Assembly (NCBI RefSeq): GCF_900142725.1
Contig: NZ_FRBW01000008.1
Coordinates: forward strand, 1-64,000
DNA from: Roseibium suaedae
Lineage (GTDB): Bacteria; Pseudomonadota; Alphaproteobacteria; Rhizobiales; Stappiaceae
Reading direction: 5' to 3'
Length of the DNA stretch: 64,000 nt
This document shows positions 43,297 through 51,325 of this stretch, in pieces (the first letter of the stretch is position 1; every line of letters begins with the position of its first letter). A model generated the notes under the pieces. It did no database searches and was not told the origin of the DNA. It saw nothing but the letters and a program-made list of their open reading frames with translations. The position numbers were made by a program, and so were the translations under genes.

Positions 43297-43585
43297 ATCT
43301 CGAAACTGGCGATGAAACCGTCAGATCCACCTAAAACCATCAAGACCGGGGTGTTGATCTGCAACACTTCAAGGATGCCGCGACTTGATTGTCTAGAGCC
43401 GCATCTGAACGGAAAATCCCCACAAGCTAACCTCGATCAGCACGAGATCCTTTCGTCTTGAATAATGTCGCTTAGACCCTCGTGTCTTGGTCCCAAGCTG
43501 GCGAACTATTTTGGGAGCAGAGAACCCGAAGCGCCGGAAGAAGCAAACTGTTGAGGCAACGCGCTCCAACATGAAGGAAAACACC

Positions 43586-44064
43586 ATGAGATCCATTCTC
43601 AAGCTCGCGGTGGCCGCGGTAACAGTAGTCTCAGTCGCGTCCCCGGCATTTGCCGAGGCAAATGGAACCAGGCTGGGTGTGTTGGAATGTAAAATTGAAG
43701 GCGGGACGGGGCTGCTTGTTGATTCAGGCAAGAACTCCAGTGAAGCTTTACTGGTCGGGGTGACAGCTCCGAAGCCTATTCCGGTTCGATCAGCAAGATC
43801 GGGTTGGATGTAGGCATAACCGGAAAATCCTACATCAAATGGGTCGTGTTCACGCCTGCCGGAAGTGAGATCCGTTAATTCGCTCTTTCTGGGTCCTATG
43901 CAGGTGTTTCGACTGAAGTGTCCTTGGGAATCGGCTTCGGTGCCAACGCTCTCATGGGAGGGCAACAAAAGAATATCGGATTGCCGCCCTTCAGCGTCGA
44001 AGGCCAATCGAGCTTGAATATTGCTCTTGGTATTTCAACGCTCAACCTCGAAGCCACGCAATAA
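43586..44064 (+). pseudogene. Broken DUF992 secreted protein gene
   Basis: Starts with a good signal peptide (MRSILKLAVAAVTVVSVASP, cleavage near AFAEA) and GVLECKIEGGTG, the DUF992 opening. The reading frame then shifts near 43735-43747. The remainder is recoverable in another frame: AYSGSISKIGLDVGITGKS, VVFTPAGS, GSYAGVSTEVSLGIGFGANA, PFSVEGQSSLNIALGIS. That frame also carries an in-frame TAA at about 43876. With one frameshift and one nonsense codon the gene is very likely inactive. AAGGAA precedes the ATG. Confidence 0.78.
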
Positions 44065-44250
44065 GCTTCATAGCTGCGGTCACGCGGACCACGGTATGCA
44101 ACAGCAGCCCAATCGAACAATTTCTACCGGGTGATGAGCCTGCTCTCTGGCAAAAGCAGCATTGTGGAGCTTCGCTTCTGCCTTTGCGAAAAACGAGTAG
44201 AAACGAAAACACGCTCGGGCCGCGATGGCTTCGATCAGGAGCTCACTACT

Positions 44251-45120
44251 ATGAAACAAGAATGTCCCTCAGATGTTTGTTTGGCGAGCTCCAGGTCGGC
44301 CAGAAAAGGCGCTCTCCGGATCAGTTTGGGCTGCCGTCTGGAGTATGAATTTTCCAATGCCACACCTATTCTTGCGATGCTAAACGTCGATTGCATACGG
44401 TATTGCGACCTTGAGCTGCTGGATTATTTGACGACGTCTCCCTGTGTGCCGATCGAGAGCTATCGGGATGGTTTCGGGAATTGGTGTTCCAAGCTGAGAG
44501 CACCGCCTGGCACCTTCACACTGGCGACAAATGGCATCTTCTTAGATAGCGGCAAGAAGGACCCGGTTTTTCGAGCCGCCTATCAGCATGCCTTGGAGGA
44601 CCTCCCATCGAATACCTTCGTGTTTCTATTGGGGAGCCGTTACTGCGACACCGACCTCCTGTCCGATAAAGCTTGGCGGCTGTTTGGAAATTCACGGACT
44701 GGCTGGGCCAGGGTACAGGCTATTTGTGACTACGTTCACCAGCATGTGACATTCCGCTATGAGCATGCGCGACCGACCCGGACGGCCTCCCAGACACTGG
44801 CTGAAGGGAGTGGAGATTGCCGGGACTTCACTCACCTGGCGATCAGTTTCTGCCGCTGCATGAACATTCCGGCTCGTTATTGCACGGGATACCTGAGTGA
44901 TGTCGGCGAGCCGGAACCGCACGCCAAAGGAGATTTTGCAGCCTGGATGGAAGTCTTTCTGGCCAACCGATGGTGGGTCTTTGATCCGCGCAATAACCAG
45001 CGCCGTATCGCACGGTTCCTGATTGGCCGCGGACGGGATGCTGCCGATGTCCCGCTGACACGGACCTTTGGTGAAAATACTTTAAGAAACTTTGAAGTTT
45101 GGACCGAGATTTCTAATTGA
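44251..45120 (+). CDS. Transglutaminase-like protein (second)
   Basis: A 289-residue transglutaminase-like protein with Cys in EGSGDCRDFTHLAISFCR, His replaced in the usual position by FAAWMEVFLANRWWVFDPRN (an Ala-Ala-Trp where the first copy has His-Ala-Trp), and Asp in FDPRNNQ. The missing His would weaken classical catalysis, or another residue may serve. The ATG at 44251, with AGGAGC upstream, fits better than the long start at 44131. It differs clearly from the copy at 37195. Confidence 0.82.
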   Translation: MKQECPSDVCLASSRSARKGALRISLGCRLEYEFSNATPILAMLNVDCIRYCDLELLDYLTTSPCVPIESYRDGFGNWCSKLRAPPGTFTLATNGIFLDSGKKDPVFRAAYQHALEDLPSNTFVFLLGSRYCDTDLLSDKAWRLFGNSRTGWARVQAICDYVHQHVTFRYEHARPTRTASQTLAEGSGDCRDFTHLAISFCRCMNIPARYCTGYLSDVGEPEPHAKGDFAAWMEVFLANRWWVFDPRNNQRRIARFLIGRGRDAADVPLTRTFGENTLRNFEVWTEISN

Positions 45121-45219
45121 GACTAACTTCGATCAGCACACACCCAGCTGGGCTTATCTAAAGTCTTTGAAACAGTCTCGCTTCCGTATGAATTCGTCGA
45201 TCAAGACGATTCTGGGAGC

Positions 45220-45561
45220 TTGATTGAAGGGCATCCAACGGAAACTGGCGGGCATTGCCGTGAGTACCCGATCGACGAGGTCGATGGTGACGTTCTTGCA
45301 TCCCTTCTCTTTGAGGGGCAATTGGAAGTCTTGCCCGCCGAAGACTACGAAATCTTTTTCGAAGAAGCACTTCTTCAGGGTGTGTATTTCCTCGGATACC
45401 GAAAGACGCCGTCGCATCAAATCGTTGCCGGCACGGGGAGGACCGAGATGCGGGAAATCTCCGGAAACGATCTCGAAGCCGCGCTCAGGCGAGACCGGGC
45501 CGCCGACGATGACAGACAAAACCGCAACGCGGCAATTACTCCGCAGGAGGATCTGAAATGA
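45220..45561 (+). CDS. Small acidic protein, unknown
   Basis: A 113-residue acidic protein reading from a TTG at 45220 (GGGAG just upstream). Notable stretches are DEVDGDVLASLLFEGQLEVL and YEIFFEEALLQGVYFLGYR. It ends in a 4-base ATGA overlap with the next gene, which supports it being translated. An overlapping minus-strand frame exists, but codon use and the coupling favour the plus strand. I do not recognise the family. Confidence 0.5.
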   Translation: MIEGHPTETGGHCREYPIDEVDGDVLASLLFEGQLEVLPAEDYEIFFEEALLQGVYFLGYRKTPSHQIVAGTGRTEMREISGNDLEAALRRDRAADDDRQNRNAAITPQEDLK

Positions 45562-45911
45562 ACACTCCCATTTGGCTGAAGCCTGTCATTCTTGGCGCCG
45601 TGATCGGTGCTGTGATCGCTACCACCGTTGGCTTTTCCTGGGGCGGCTGGGTAACAGGCGGAAATGCGACAAAGATGGCGAACAAGCTGTCGCACAACAA
45701 CGTCATCGCGGCGCTGTTACCGGTCTGCATTGAAAAATCGCGGACCGACACCCTGCGGGCGGACAAGATGGCCTCAATTCGCGAGACCTCAGCCTATCAA
45801 CGCAGAGATGCACTTATGGAGACCGGTTGGGCGACCCCTCCCGGCTCGGAAACTGCCGACCGGGATCTTGCAGAAGCTTGTCTGGCTGAACTCAAACTCG
45901 ACAAATCCTGA
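45558..45911 (+). CDS. Small membrane-anchored protein, unknown
   Basis: A 117-residue protein with one N-terminal helix (WLKPVILGAVIGAVIATTVGF) that leads into SWGGWVTGGNATKMA, then a soluble part with two cysteines and RRDALMETGWA. This layout matches an uncharacterised protein family common in alphaproteobacteria. It has a strong GGAGG site 6 bases upstream. It could be an envelope protein facing the periplasm. No function known. Confidence 0.78.
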   Translation: MNTPIWLKPVILGAVIGAVIATTVGFSWGGWVTGGNATKMANKLSHNNVIAALLPVCIEKSRTDTLRADKMASIRETSAYQRRDALMETGWATPPGSETADRDLAEACLAELKLDKS

Positions 45912-45943
45912 AGCAGTTTCTCCGCAAGCCCGGAGCGACCTTG

Positions 45944-46135
45944 ATGCAGAAACGGATCTTTCCGGCCGTTCCAGGTGGGGATATCGAAGCCGCAGATATA
46001 CAAACGCCCGGGCCATTTGCACTTCAGGCGTTCTTCTATCGGAGACGGACGAAACACCAAACGGATCCGGCGGCAATTCAAGCCGCCGAAAACGAAGGCA
46101 TGCCTGTGATGGATGAGCGCAAGAGCTTCACATAA
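45944..46135 (+). CDS. Possible small protein, uncertain
   Basis: A 63-residue open frame starting MQKRIFPAVPGGDIEAADIQ with GGAG 8 bases upstream. It lies in the 370-base gap before hflK. Composition is plausible but there is no recognisable motif, and the reverse strand is also open, so this may be chance. Confidence 0.3.
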   Translation: MQKRIFPAVPGGDIEAADIQTPGPFALQAFFYRRRTKHQTDPAAIQAAENEGMPVMDERKSFT

Positions 46136-46279
46136 TCCGGGCCGGAAGCACGCGTGCCATGCCGGGACATGAAACACGCCGTGAGGCAGAGCCGGAAATC
46201 GCCCCTGGCCTTAGAACCTATTATCGAAAAACCAATCGGACCGTTCCGCTTGCAAAAGCGTCTCATGAAAGGCAACAGC

Positions 46280-47347
46280 ATGAATTCCCAAAGCACTGGA
46301 CCGGACAATTCCGGACCTTGGGGACAGGGGCCGAAAGATCGCTCAGCTGATATCGACGCCTTTCTGAGGCAGGGCCGCCGGCACCTCAGTGGCATTCTAC
46401 CGGGTGGCTCTTCTCCGGGCCGCGGACTTCTGATCGCCGCCGCTCTTGGATTGGTCGCCTACGGCCTCTGGTCCTCCTATTACACCGTGCCCAGCGACTC
46501 CGTTGCGGTCATTCAGCGTTTCGGCAAGTTCGTCTCGGAAGTTCCACCGGGATTGCATTTCAAGTTTCCGATGGGGATCGACACCGCGACGATCGTCCCG
46601 GTAAAACGCCAGTTGAAGCAGGAATTCGGCTTCACCACACCAGGTGGCAACGATCCCTACCAGAGTCCGACTGACGGACGCAGAGAAACCGAAATGGTTA
46701 CCGGCGACCTGAACGCCGCTCTTGTCGAATGGGTGGTTCAGTACCGCATCTCCGATCCGGTCAAGTTCTTGTTCGAAGTGCGCGAACCGGCCGCCACGCT
46801 CCGTTATGTCTCGGAATCCGTTATGCGCGAGGTCGTCGGCGACCGCACCGTAGACGAAGTGATCACGATCGGCCGGCAGGAGATCGAAAGCGAGGCGCTT
46901 TTGAAGATGCAGGAACTCGCCACGAAATACGCCATGGGCATCAGCATCGACCAAGTGCAGCTCAAGAACATCAACCCGCCCGAACCCGTCCAGGCTTCCT
47001 TCAATGAGGTCAACCAGGCGCAGCAGGAAAAGGAGCGTCTCATCAACGAGGCGCGCCGGGAATACAACAAGGTTATCCCTCTTGCCGAAGGTGAAAAGGA
47101 TCAACGTATCCGCGAAGCGGACGGCTACCGGCTGAAGCGGATCAATGAGGCCGAGGGTGACGCGGCACGCTTCACCGCCCTGTTGACGGAATATCTCAAA
47201 GCAGCCGATGTGACACGCCGACGGATCTATATCGAGACCCTTCAGGATGTTTTGCCCGGCATCCAGTCGAAGATCATCGTCGATGGATCCACCAGCAGCA
47301 TCTTGCCGCTTCTCAATCTCGATCGCAAAGAGGAAACCAGCCGATGA
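46280..47347 (+). CDS. hflK: HflK, FtsH-protease modulator
   Basis: SPFH/prohibitin-domain protein of 355 residues. A glycine-rich N-terminus and a single membrane span (LLIAAALGLVAYGLWSSYY) precede the band-7 domain (SDSVAVIQRFGKFVSEVPPG, LHFKFPMGID) and a coiled coil (QAQQEKERLINEARREYNKV). HflK pairs with HflC as a periplasm-facing cage that modulates FtsH. The start at 46280 has AAAGG upstream. It overlaps hflC by 4 bases. Confidence 0.94.
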   Translation: MNSQSTGPDNSGPWGQGPKDRSADIDAFLRQGRRHLSGILPGGSSPGRGLLIAAALGLVAYGLWSSYYTVPSDSVAVIQRFGKFVSEVPPGLHFKFPMGIDTATIVPVKRQLKQEFGFTTPGGNDPYQSPTDGRRETEMVTGDLNAALVEWVVQYRISDPVKFLFEVREPAATLRYVSESVMREVVGDRTVDEVITIGRQEIESEALLKMQELATKYAMGISIDQVQLKNINPPEPVQASFNEVNQAQQEKERLINEARREYNKVIPLAEGEKDQRIREADGYRLKRINEAEGDAARFTALLTEYLKAADVTRRRIYIETLQDVLPGIQSKIIVDGSTSSILPLLNLDRKEETSR

Positions 47348-48378
47348 AGATCATATGGGGACTTCTGGCCGGAATCGCAGCCATCGCGCTGGTCACTACT
47401 TCCACTGCCGTTTACACGGTCGGTGAAATCGAACAGGCGATCATCACCCAGTTCGGCAAGCCCGTTGGAGAGCCCATCACCACGGCCGGGCTCAAGCTGA
47501 AACTTCCCTTCGTTCAGGAAGTCAACCGCATCGACAGTCGGGTGCTGGAATGGGATGGCAATCCTTCCGACATGCCCACGAAGGACAAGCTTTACATTTC
47601 CGTCGATCTGTTCGCCCGCTGGAAAATCACGGACCCGTTGCAGTATTTTCTTCGGCTACGCGACGAACGCAGCGCCCAGTCCAGGCTCGACGATATTCTC
47701 GGCAGCGAGACGCGAAACGCGGTGGCAAAGCACGAACTGATCGAGATTATCCGAACCACGAAAGGGCGTACGCCCTTGAGGGACACGCTCCTGACCGATG
47801 AGGAACTTGCGCAGGATATTGGCTCACTTGTTCCGATCCAGAAGGGCCGCGCGCTTGTGGAGCGGGAAATTTTTGAAGCAGCGGCCGAGAAAGTCCGCGT
47901 CTTCGGAATTGCGCTGCTCGACATCCGGTTCAAGCGCATCAATTACAACGAGAGTGTGCGGCCGAAGATCTACGACCGGATGGTCTCCGAGCGGCGACAA
48001 ATCGCCGAACGTTTTTTGTCGGAAGGCAACGGGGAGGCTGCGCGCATCCGCGGCAACAGGGTGCGGGACCTGAACAAGATCCAATCCGAAGCCTATCGTG
48101 CCGTGGAGGAAATACGTGGTGTGGCAGATGCGTCCGCCGCCGAAATTTATGCGCAGGCTTACAACACGACGCCCCGGGCTGCGGAATTCTATGAATTCAC
48201 GCGAACCATGCAGGCTTACAAGGACATGATATCCACTGGAACGACCCTTGTCCTGTCGACGGACAGTGATCTATTCAAGTTCCTAAAGGGGATGCAGGCT
48301 CAAGTCGGGAAACAGGACCGGCGCCAGCCGGATAGTGGCGGCGATTTGGTCAGTGACCTGACGAAGAGCAAGCAATGA
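47344..48378 (+). CDS. hflC: HflC, FtsH-protease modulator
   Basis: Partner of HflK, 344 residues, with an N-terminal signal anchor (MKIIWGLLAGIAAIALVTTS) and the prohibitin domain (YTVGEIEQAIITQFGKPVG, then VDLFARWKITDPLQYFLRLR). The helical tail has the ADASAAEIYAQAY motif. It overlaps hflK and the following gene by 4 bases each, so the three are translated together. It lacks the usual chromosomal neighbours and is probably an accessory copy (inference). Confidence 0.94.
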   Translation: MKIIWGLLAGIAAIALVTTSTAVYTVGEIEQAIITQFGKPVGEPITTAGLKLKLPFVQEVNRIDSRVLEWDGNPSDMPTKDKLYISVDLFARWKITDPLQYFLRLRDERSAQSRLDDILGSETRNAVAKHELIEIIRTTKGRTPLRDTLLTDEELAQDIGSLVPIQKGRALVEREIFEAAAEKVRVFGIALLDIRFKRINYNESVRPKIYDRMVSERRQIAERFLSEGNGEAARIRGNRVRDLNKIQSEAYRAVEEIRGVADASAAEIYAQAYNTTPRAAEFYEFTRTMQAYKDMISTGTTLVLSTDSDLFKFLKGMQAQVGKQDRRQPDSGGDLVSDLTKSKQ

Positions 48379-48770
48379 CCAGGTCGTTTTCGACCGATCC
48401 GGCCGAACTACCCGGCAGGAAACAGTCCGAACCTGCGCCCATTTCGGCGTCTTCTCCAGATCCGTTCAATTTCATGAACCGCGCGCTTGAAAATTGGGAC
48501 GGCGAGGGAGGAGCACCTGCGCAGGATTCCATGCACAGTGAATATGGCAAGCGTGTCGAAGCTGACGGCTCCTGGACGATTTACCACGTCTTTACCGGCA
48601 GCCCGGCAACAATTGGCGGCAACCTGATGCAGGACATGAACGCGAAAGACGCGTTGGATCAAATGACAAAAACAAATGCCGGCAACTCCACACGTCGGGC
48701 GGCACACACAAAGATCTTGAAGGCGCGGTTCTTGGCTACCTGGTGGGTCCGACTGACCAAGTACTTCTAA
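48375..48770 (+). CDS. Protein coupled to hflKC, unknown
   Basis: A 131-residue soluble protein starting in a 4-base ATGA overlap with hflC. The first 45 residues are Ser/Pro-rich and probably disordered; the rest includes EADGSWTIYHVFTGSPATIG. No known domain is recognised. Its translational coupling to hflKC suggests it modifies or is controlled with that complex. Confidence 0.65.
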   Translation: MTRSFSTDPAELPGRKQSEPAPISASSPDPFNFMNRALENWDGEGGAPAQDSMHSEYGKRVEADGSWTIYHVFTGSPATIGGNLMQDMNAKDALDQMTKTNAGNSTRRAAHTKILKARFLATWWVRLTKYF

Positions 48771-48852
48771 TTTGGCCTCTTCTCACTGCCAGAGTGATTA
48801 TGCTTCCCGTTCGCCGTCCCGTCGTGGTGATGGCCGTTTTTTGAGATGCAGA

Positions 48853-49071
48853 TTACGGCTTTGCTTCGAGATGAAATCTAATTGAGCCCTCTAGTTCTTC
48901 CGCAATAGCGAGCGAAGATTGAAGGACTTTCGTTTCGTTCGAAGCGTCAGATCCCTGTTCCATGATGGCGATAGGCAATTCAACCTTGCCTGCCGCAGTG
49001 TTCACACGAACATAATACAGAAGCTGGCCGCCGGGCCGCATTTCAACTTTCGTCAACTTGATTTCTGACAT
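48853..49071 (-). CDS. Small soluble protein, unknown
   Basis: A 72-residue protein: MSEIKLTKVEMRPGGQLLYY, then a beta-rich part with PIAIMEQGSDAS and a helical end. The start at 49071 has GGAGA 7 bases upstream. It converges with the gene after hflC. The family is not recognised. Confidence 0.6.
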   Translation of the reverse strand: MSEIKLTKVEMRPGGQLLYYVRVNTAAGKVELPIAIMEQGSDASNETKVLQSSLAIAEELEGSIRFHLEAKP

Positions 49072-49100
49072 TGTCAGTCTCCTATGTAGACATTCACACA

Positions 49101-49460
49101 CTATTGAAACTTGCCAGAGGCCGGGCTTTCTAACCTGCAACGTGCAAAGCCTGACCCGGGGTCAAATGTTTTCGTGATGAGAAGCGCGTTGTCTTGGGTT
49201 GTTTCGGAAATCGCCACGGGTTCGAGCCTGTCCCGGATGACCATACGTTTGTGCAACTCCAGATCATTGCGGGTCCGGTATTGCGGTACATCACCGGTGC
49301 GGGGCATCAACGCGGTAATGTGGAAGGACACGCCTCGACTTGAGGAAGCCATCGGGGAGGCACTACTCGTTCTAACAAATTGTCCGATGGCGAAACAGTG
49401 TTCTGATAGAGCTGACACCATTCGGTTGCGGCAAGTTTGTTGGTTATTTTCGTTGATCAT
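49101..49460 (-). CDS. Small soluble protein, unknown
   Basis: A 119-residue protein starting MINENNQQTCRNRMVSALSE, with GAAGG just upstream. The middle part, FAIGQFVRTSS, FHITALMPRTGDVPQYRTR, resembles small rhizobial proteins built around a VPQYRIR core (recollection). No function known. The opposite strand is also open but lacks this pattern. Confidence 0.5.
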   Translation of the reverse strand: MINENNQQTCRNRMVSALSEHCFAIGQFVRTSSASPMASSSRGVSFHITALMPRTGDVPQYRTRNDLELHKRMVIRDRLEPVAISETTQDNALLITKTFDPGSGFARCRLESPASGKFQ

Positions 49461-50172
49461 GATCCTTCTCATTCGCGGTCTCGGTCTTTTACACTTTGGA
49501 AAGACTGTCATTTGACCGTTGTTCGTGATGCCGGGCTGTCGGGCCACAGAACCATGAACAACGAGAGAAATCGGGCCAAGCATTTGAGAAAAGCTTGAGA
49601 GTGTTGCATGAATCGCGTCGACGGAAACTGATGCATGTTGGTCAGAGCTGGAAAAGCCGAAATCTCTTTGTCATGGCCGCAGAGCTGGAGGGATAGGGCT
49701 GAACGTACCCTTCAGCGAGAAGGACTGGCACGGGGTCCAAAGTGTGTATTCGCTACTGCGTTGACGATTAACGATTCCGAAACCCCGTAGTACGGGCTGT
49801 CAGCGACAAATGATCATGTTTCGTTTGAGCCCCGCGTGCCGACAGAAACAGCTCTTGCTCTGCCCCGCCTGATCGGCGCTAGGCGAATGGCAAGTTTCGT
49901 CAGTCGACAGCCAAAACCAGACTGTGTCCTGTCGGGCCCCTTTTCGGTCATTCGTTCGGACCGCAGCGAAAGCCCGCTTCCCGCCCAACCTGTGCATTCG
50001 CTGCGCTTGCGATGAACGTCGGCTTTAGGGATGCCGACTCGGTTCGTCGAACAATCGAATTGGGGGCCCAAAGCTGCCGTTGATTTTCGCAAGACCGGCG
50101 ACCGCTCAGGGCTCGCAGTCGACTTTGGTACGTTCAAGACTGGAGTATACCGGAACCCGCAGAAACGCTCAC
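49461..50172. other. Non-coding stretch
   Basis: About 710 bases with no convincing gene on either strand; open frames at 49800-50430 are short and arginine-rich. It separates the stress cluster from the plasmid accessory genes to the right, so it may be a seam between modules. Confidence 0.45.
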
Positions 50173-50496
50173 TTATTGCGGCTTTGAATAGACGCGCACA
50201 CGCGACCGGAAGACCGCATCTGCACCGTAAATACGCTGGAACTCTTCATAGCCGTCCTTCAATTCGAGGAAAGCGTTTGCCCGCTCCTGTTCCAGACAGC
50301 GCATATAGACCTCCATCTCCTCCAGATAGTCCTGAAATTCCTGGCGGGCATATTCATAGAGCGGGTCGCGCTTGGCCAAACGATAATCAACCGGCCTTTC
50401 CGGCAGATAACACACGGAATCCTGCGCCCTAAGCGGCACGGGCCCAAGGCTGATACCAGCCAGAAAGACAAGGAGAGACAAACGGGAAAGCCGCAT
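50173..50496 (-). CDS. Secreted small protein, unknown
   Basis: A 107-residue protein with a signal peptide (MRLSRLSLLVFLAGISLG, cleavage near LRAQD) and a helical, acidic mature part (YEYARQEFQDYLEEMEVYMR) containing two cysteines. Its start overlaps the end of the TrbM-like gene by one base (TAATG), so the two are coupled. A periplasmic helper of the TrbM-like protein is possible (inference). Confidence 0.65.
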   Translation of the reverse strand: MRLSRLSLLVFLAGISLGPVPLRAQDSVCYLPERPVDYRLAKRDPLYEYARQEFQDYLEEMEVYMRCLEQERANAFLELKDGYEEFQRIYGADAVFRSRVRVYSKPQ

Positions 50497-51020
50497 TATC
50501 GTTCAATAACGGTGCCGTCGCCAGTGTTCACATAGTACCGCGGCGACGTAAATGCTTCAGCCGAACCAGGCTCGACGGTGATCTGCGTCGTGAAATTTAC
50601 AAAGGTCGCAGGTTCCTTGCCCTCGTAGATTGTCACCAATTCACCGCCCTGATGGTACGATCGCAAGTTCGAGTAGCAAAAGACCTCGTTGAGGTGATTA
50701 TCATCATCCTGTTCATAGAAGAGCTTCTTCCCCGGTTCACAAAGATGGCCCTCTTTGCCGAGCAGAAAACGCGCATCCGCTTTCACAGCCTCAGAGGTAC
50801 CGCCATCTTCATAAGTACAGGCTCCGAACGGGCTCTTGCCCTTTTTTAGACGGTTGAGCATGTAGGATTTCGCATCGCTGCACGTCGCTGGAAACCCGCC
50901 AGCGAGACACAGAATAACCTTGCAATCCATGTCATAGTCTTGGGCCTGCGCCTGCATGGAAAGAGAGGTGACGGCGATAAAAGCACCGGAACCAGCGAGC
51001 CAACAAAGTAACCTCATCAA
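50496..51020 (-). CDS. TrbM/KikA-like conjugation protein
   Basis: A 174-residue secreted protein: a signal peptide (cleavage near MQAQAQ), then MDCKVILCLAGGFPATCSDA and KKGKSPFGACTYEDG. The Cys pattern and the CKVILCLAGGFP block resemble TrbM/KikA proteins, which are encoded with many alphaproteobacterial conjugation systems. It is the only other transfer-like gene in the window besides the vir module, and it lies about 25 kb from it. Confidence 0.7.
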   Translation of the reverse strand: MMRLLCWLAGSGAFIAVTSLSMQAQAQDYDMDCKVILCLAGGFPATCSDAKSYMLNRLKKGKSPFGACTYEDGGTSEAVKADARFLLGKEGHLCEPGKKLFYEQDDDNHLNEVFCYSNLRSYHQGGELVTIYEGKEPATFVNFTTQITVEPGSAEAFTSPRYYVNTGDGTVIER

Positions 51021-51171
51021 ATCGACCTTTCTGAGAATATGAACTGCCCAGCATCGCTGAACATATAAGTTGCATCATTGATGCAACACAATCTATTCGT
51101 TCAGAATTTTCAAGGGCGCGCGCTGGTTGGAATTTCCCCTCATAGTTGGAACATCCCCTTCCGGGCGGGAG

Positions 51172-51261
51172 GGGAGTTCCGAGGGGCGGGGCCGGAGGGG
51201 GCGCCCTTCGACCCGTTTTGCGGGCGCTCGATGCGCCGGGAAAACGGCAGGGGCTTTGCGA
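51172..51261. repeat. Repeat R1, copy 1 (about 89 bp)
   Basis: Shares about 89 bases with 55611-55699, running from GGAGT through GAGGGGCG-GGCCGGAGGGG to GGGCTTTGCGA. The last 35 bases (ATGCGCCGGGAAAACGGCAG region) are identical. It lies in the spacer between the ParB-like and TrbM-like genes. Function is unknown. Confidence 0.8.
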
Positions 51262-51325
51262 AATCGATGAGCGGGAGAAACGGAAGCCGGTCGCGGGAGG
51301 GAAGCCCGCGACCGGCGGCGGCTGA

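Noticed and set aside
45154-45519. Minus-strand frame of 121 codons
   Set aside because: It overlaps a + strand frame that ends in a 4-base overlap with a recognisable downstream gene, and it shows no motif.
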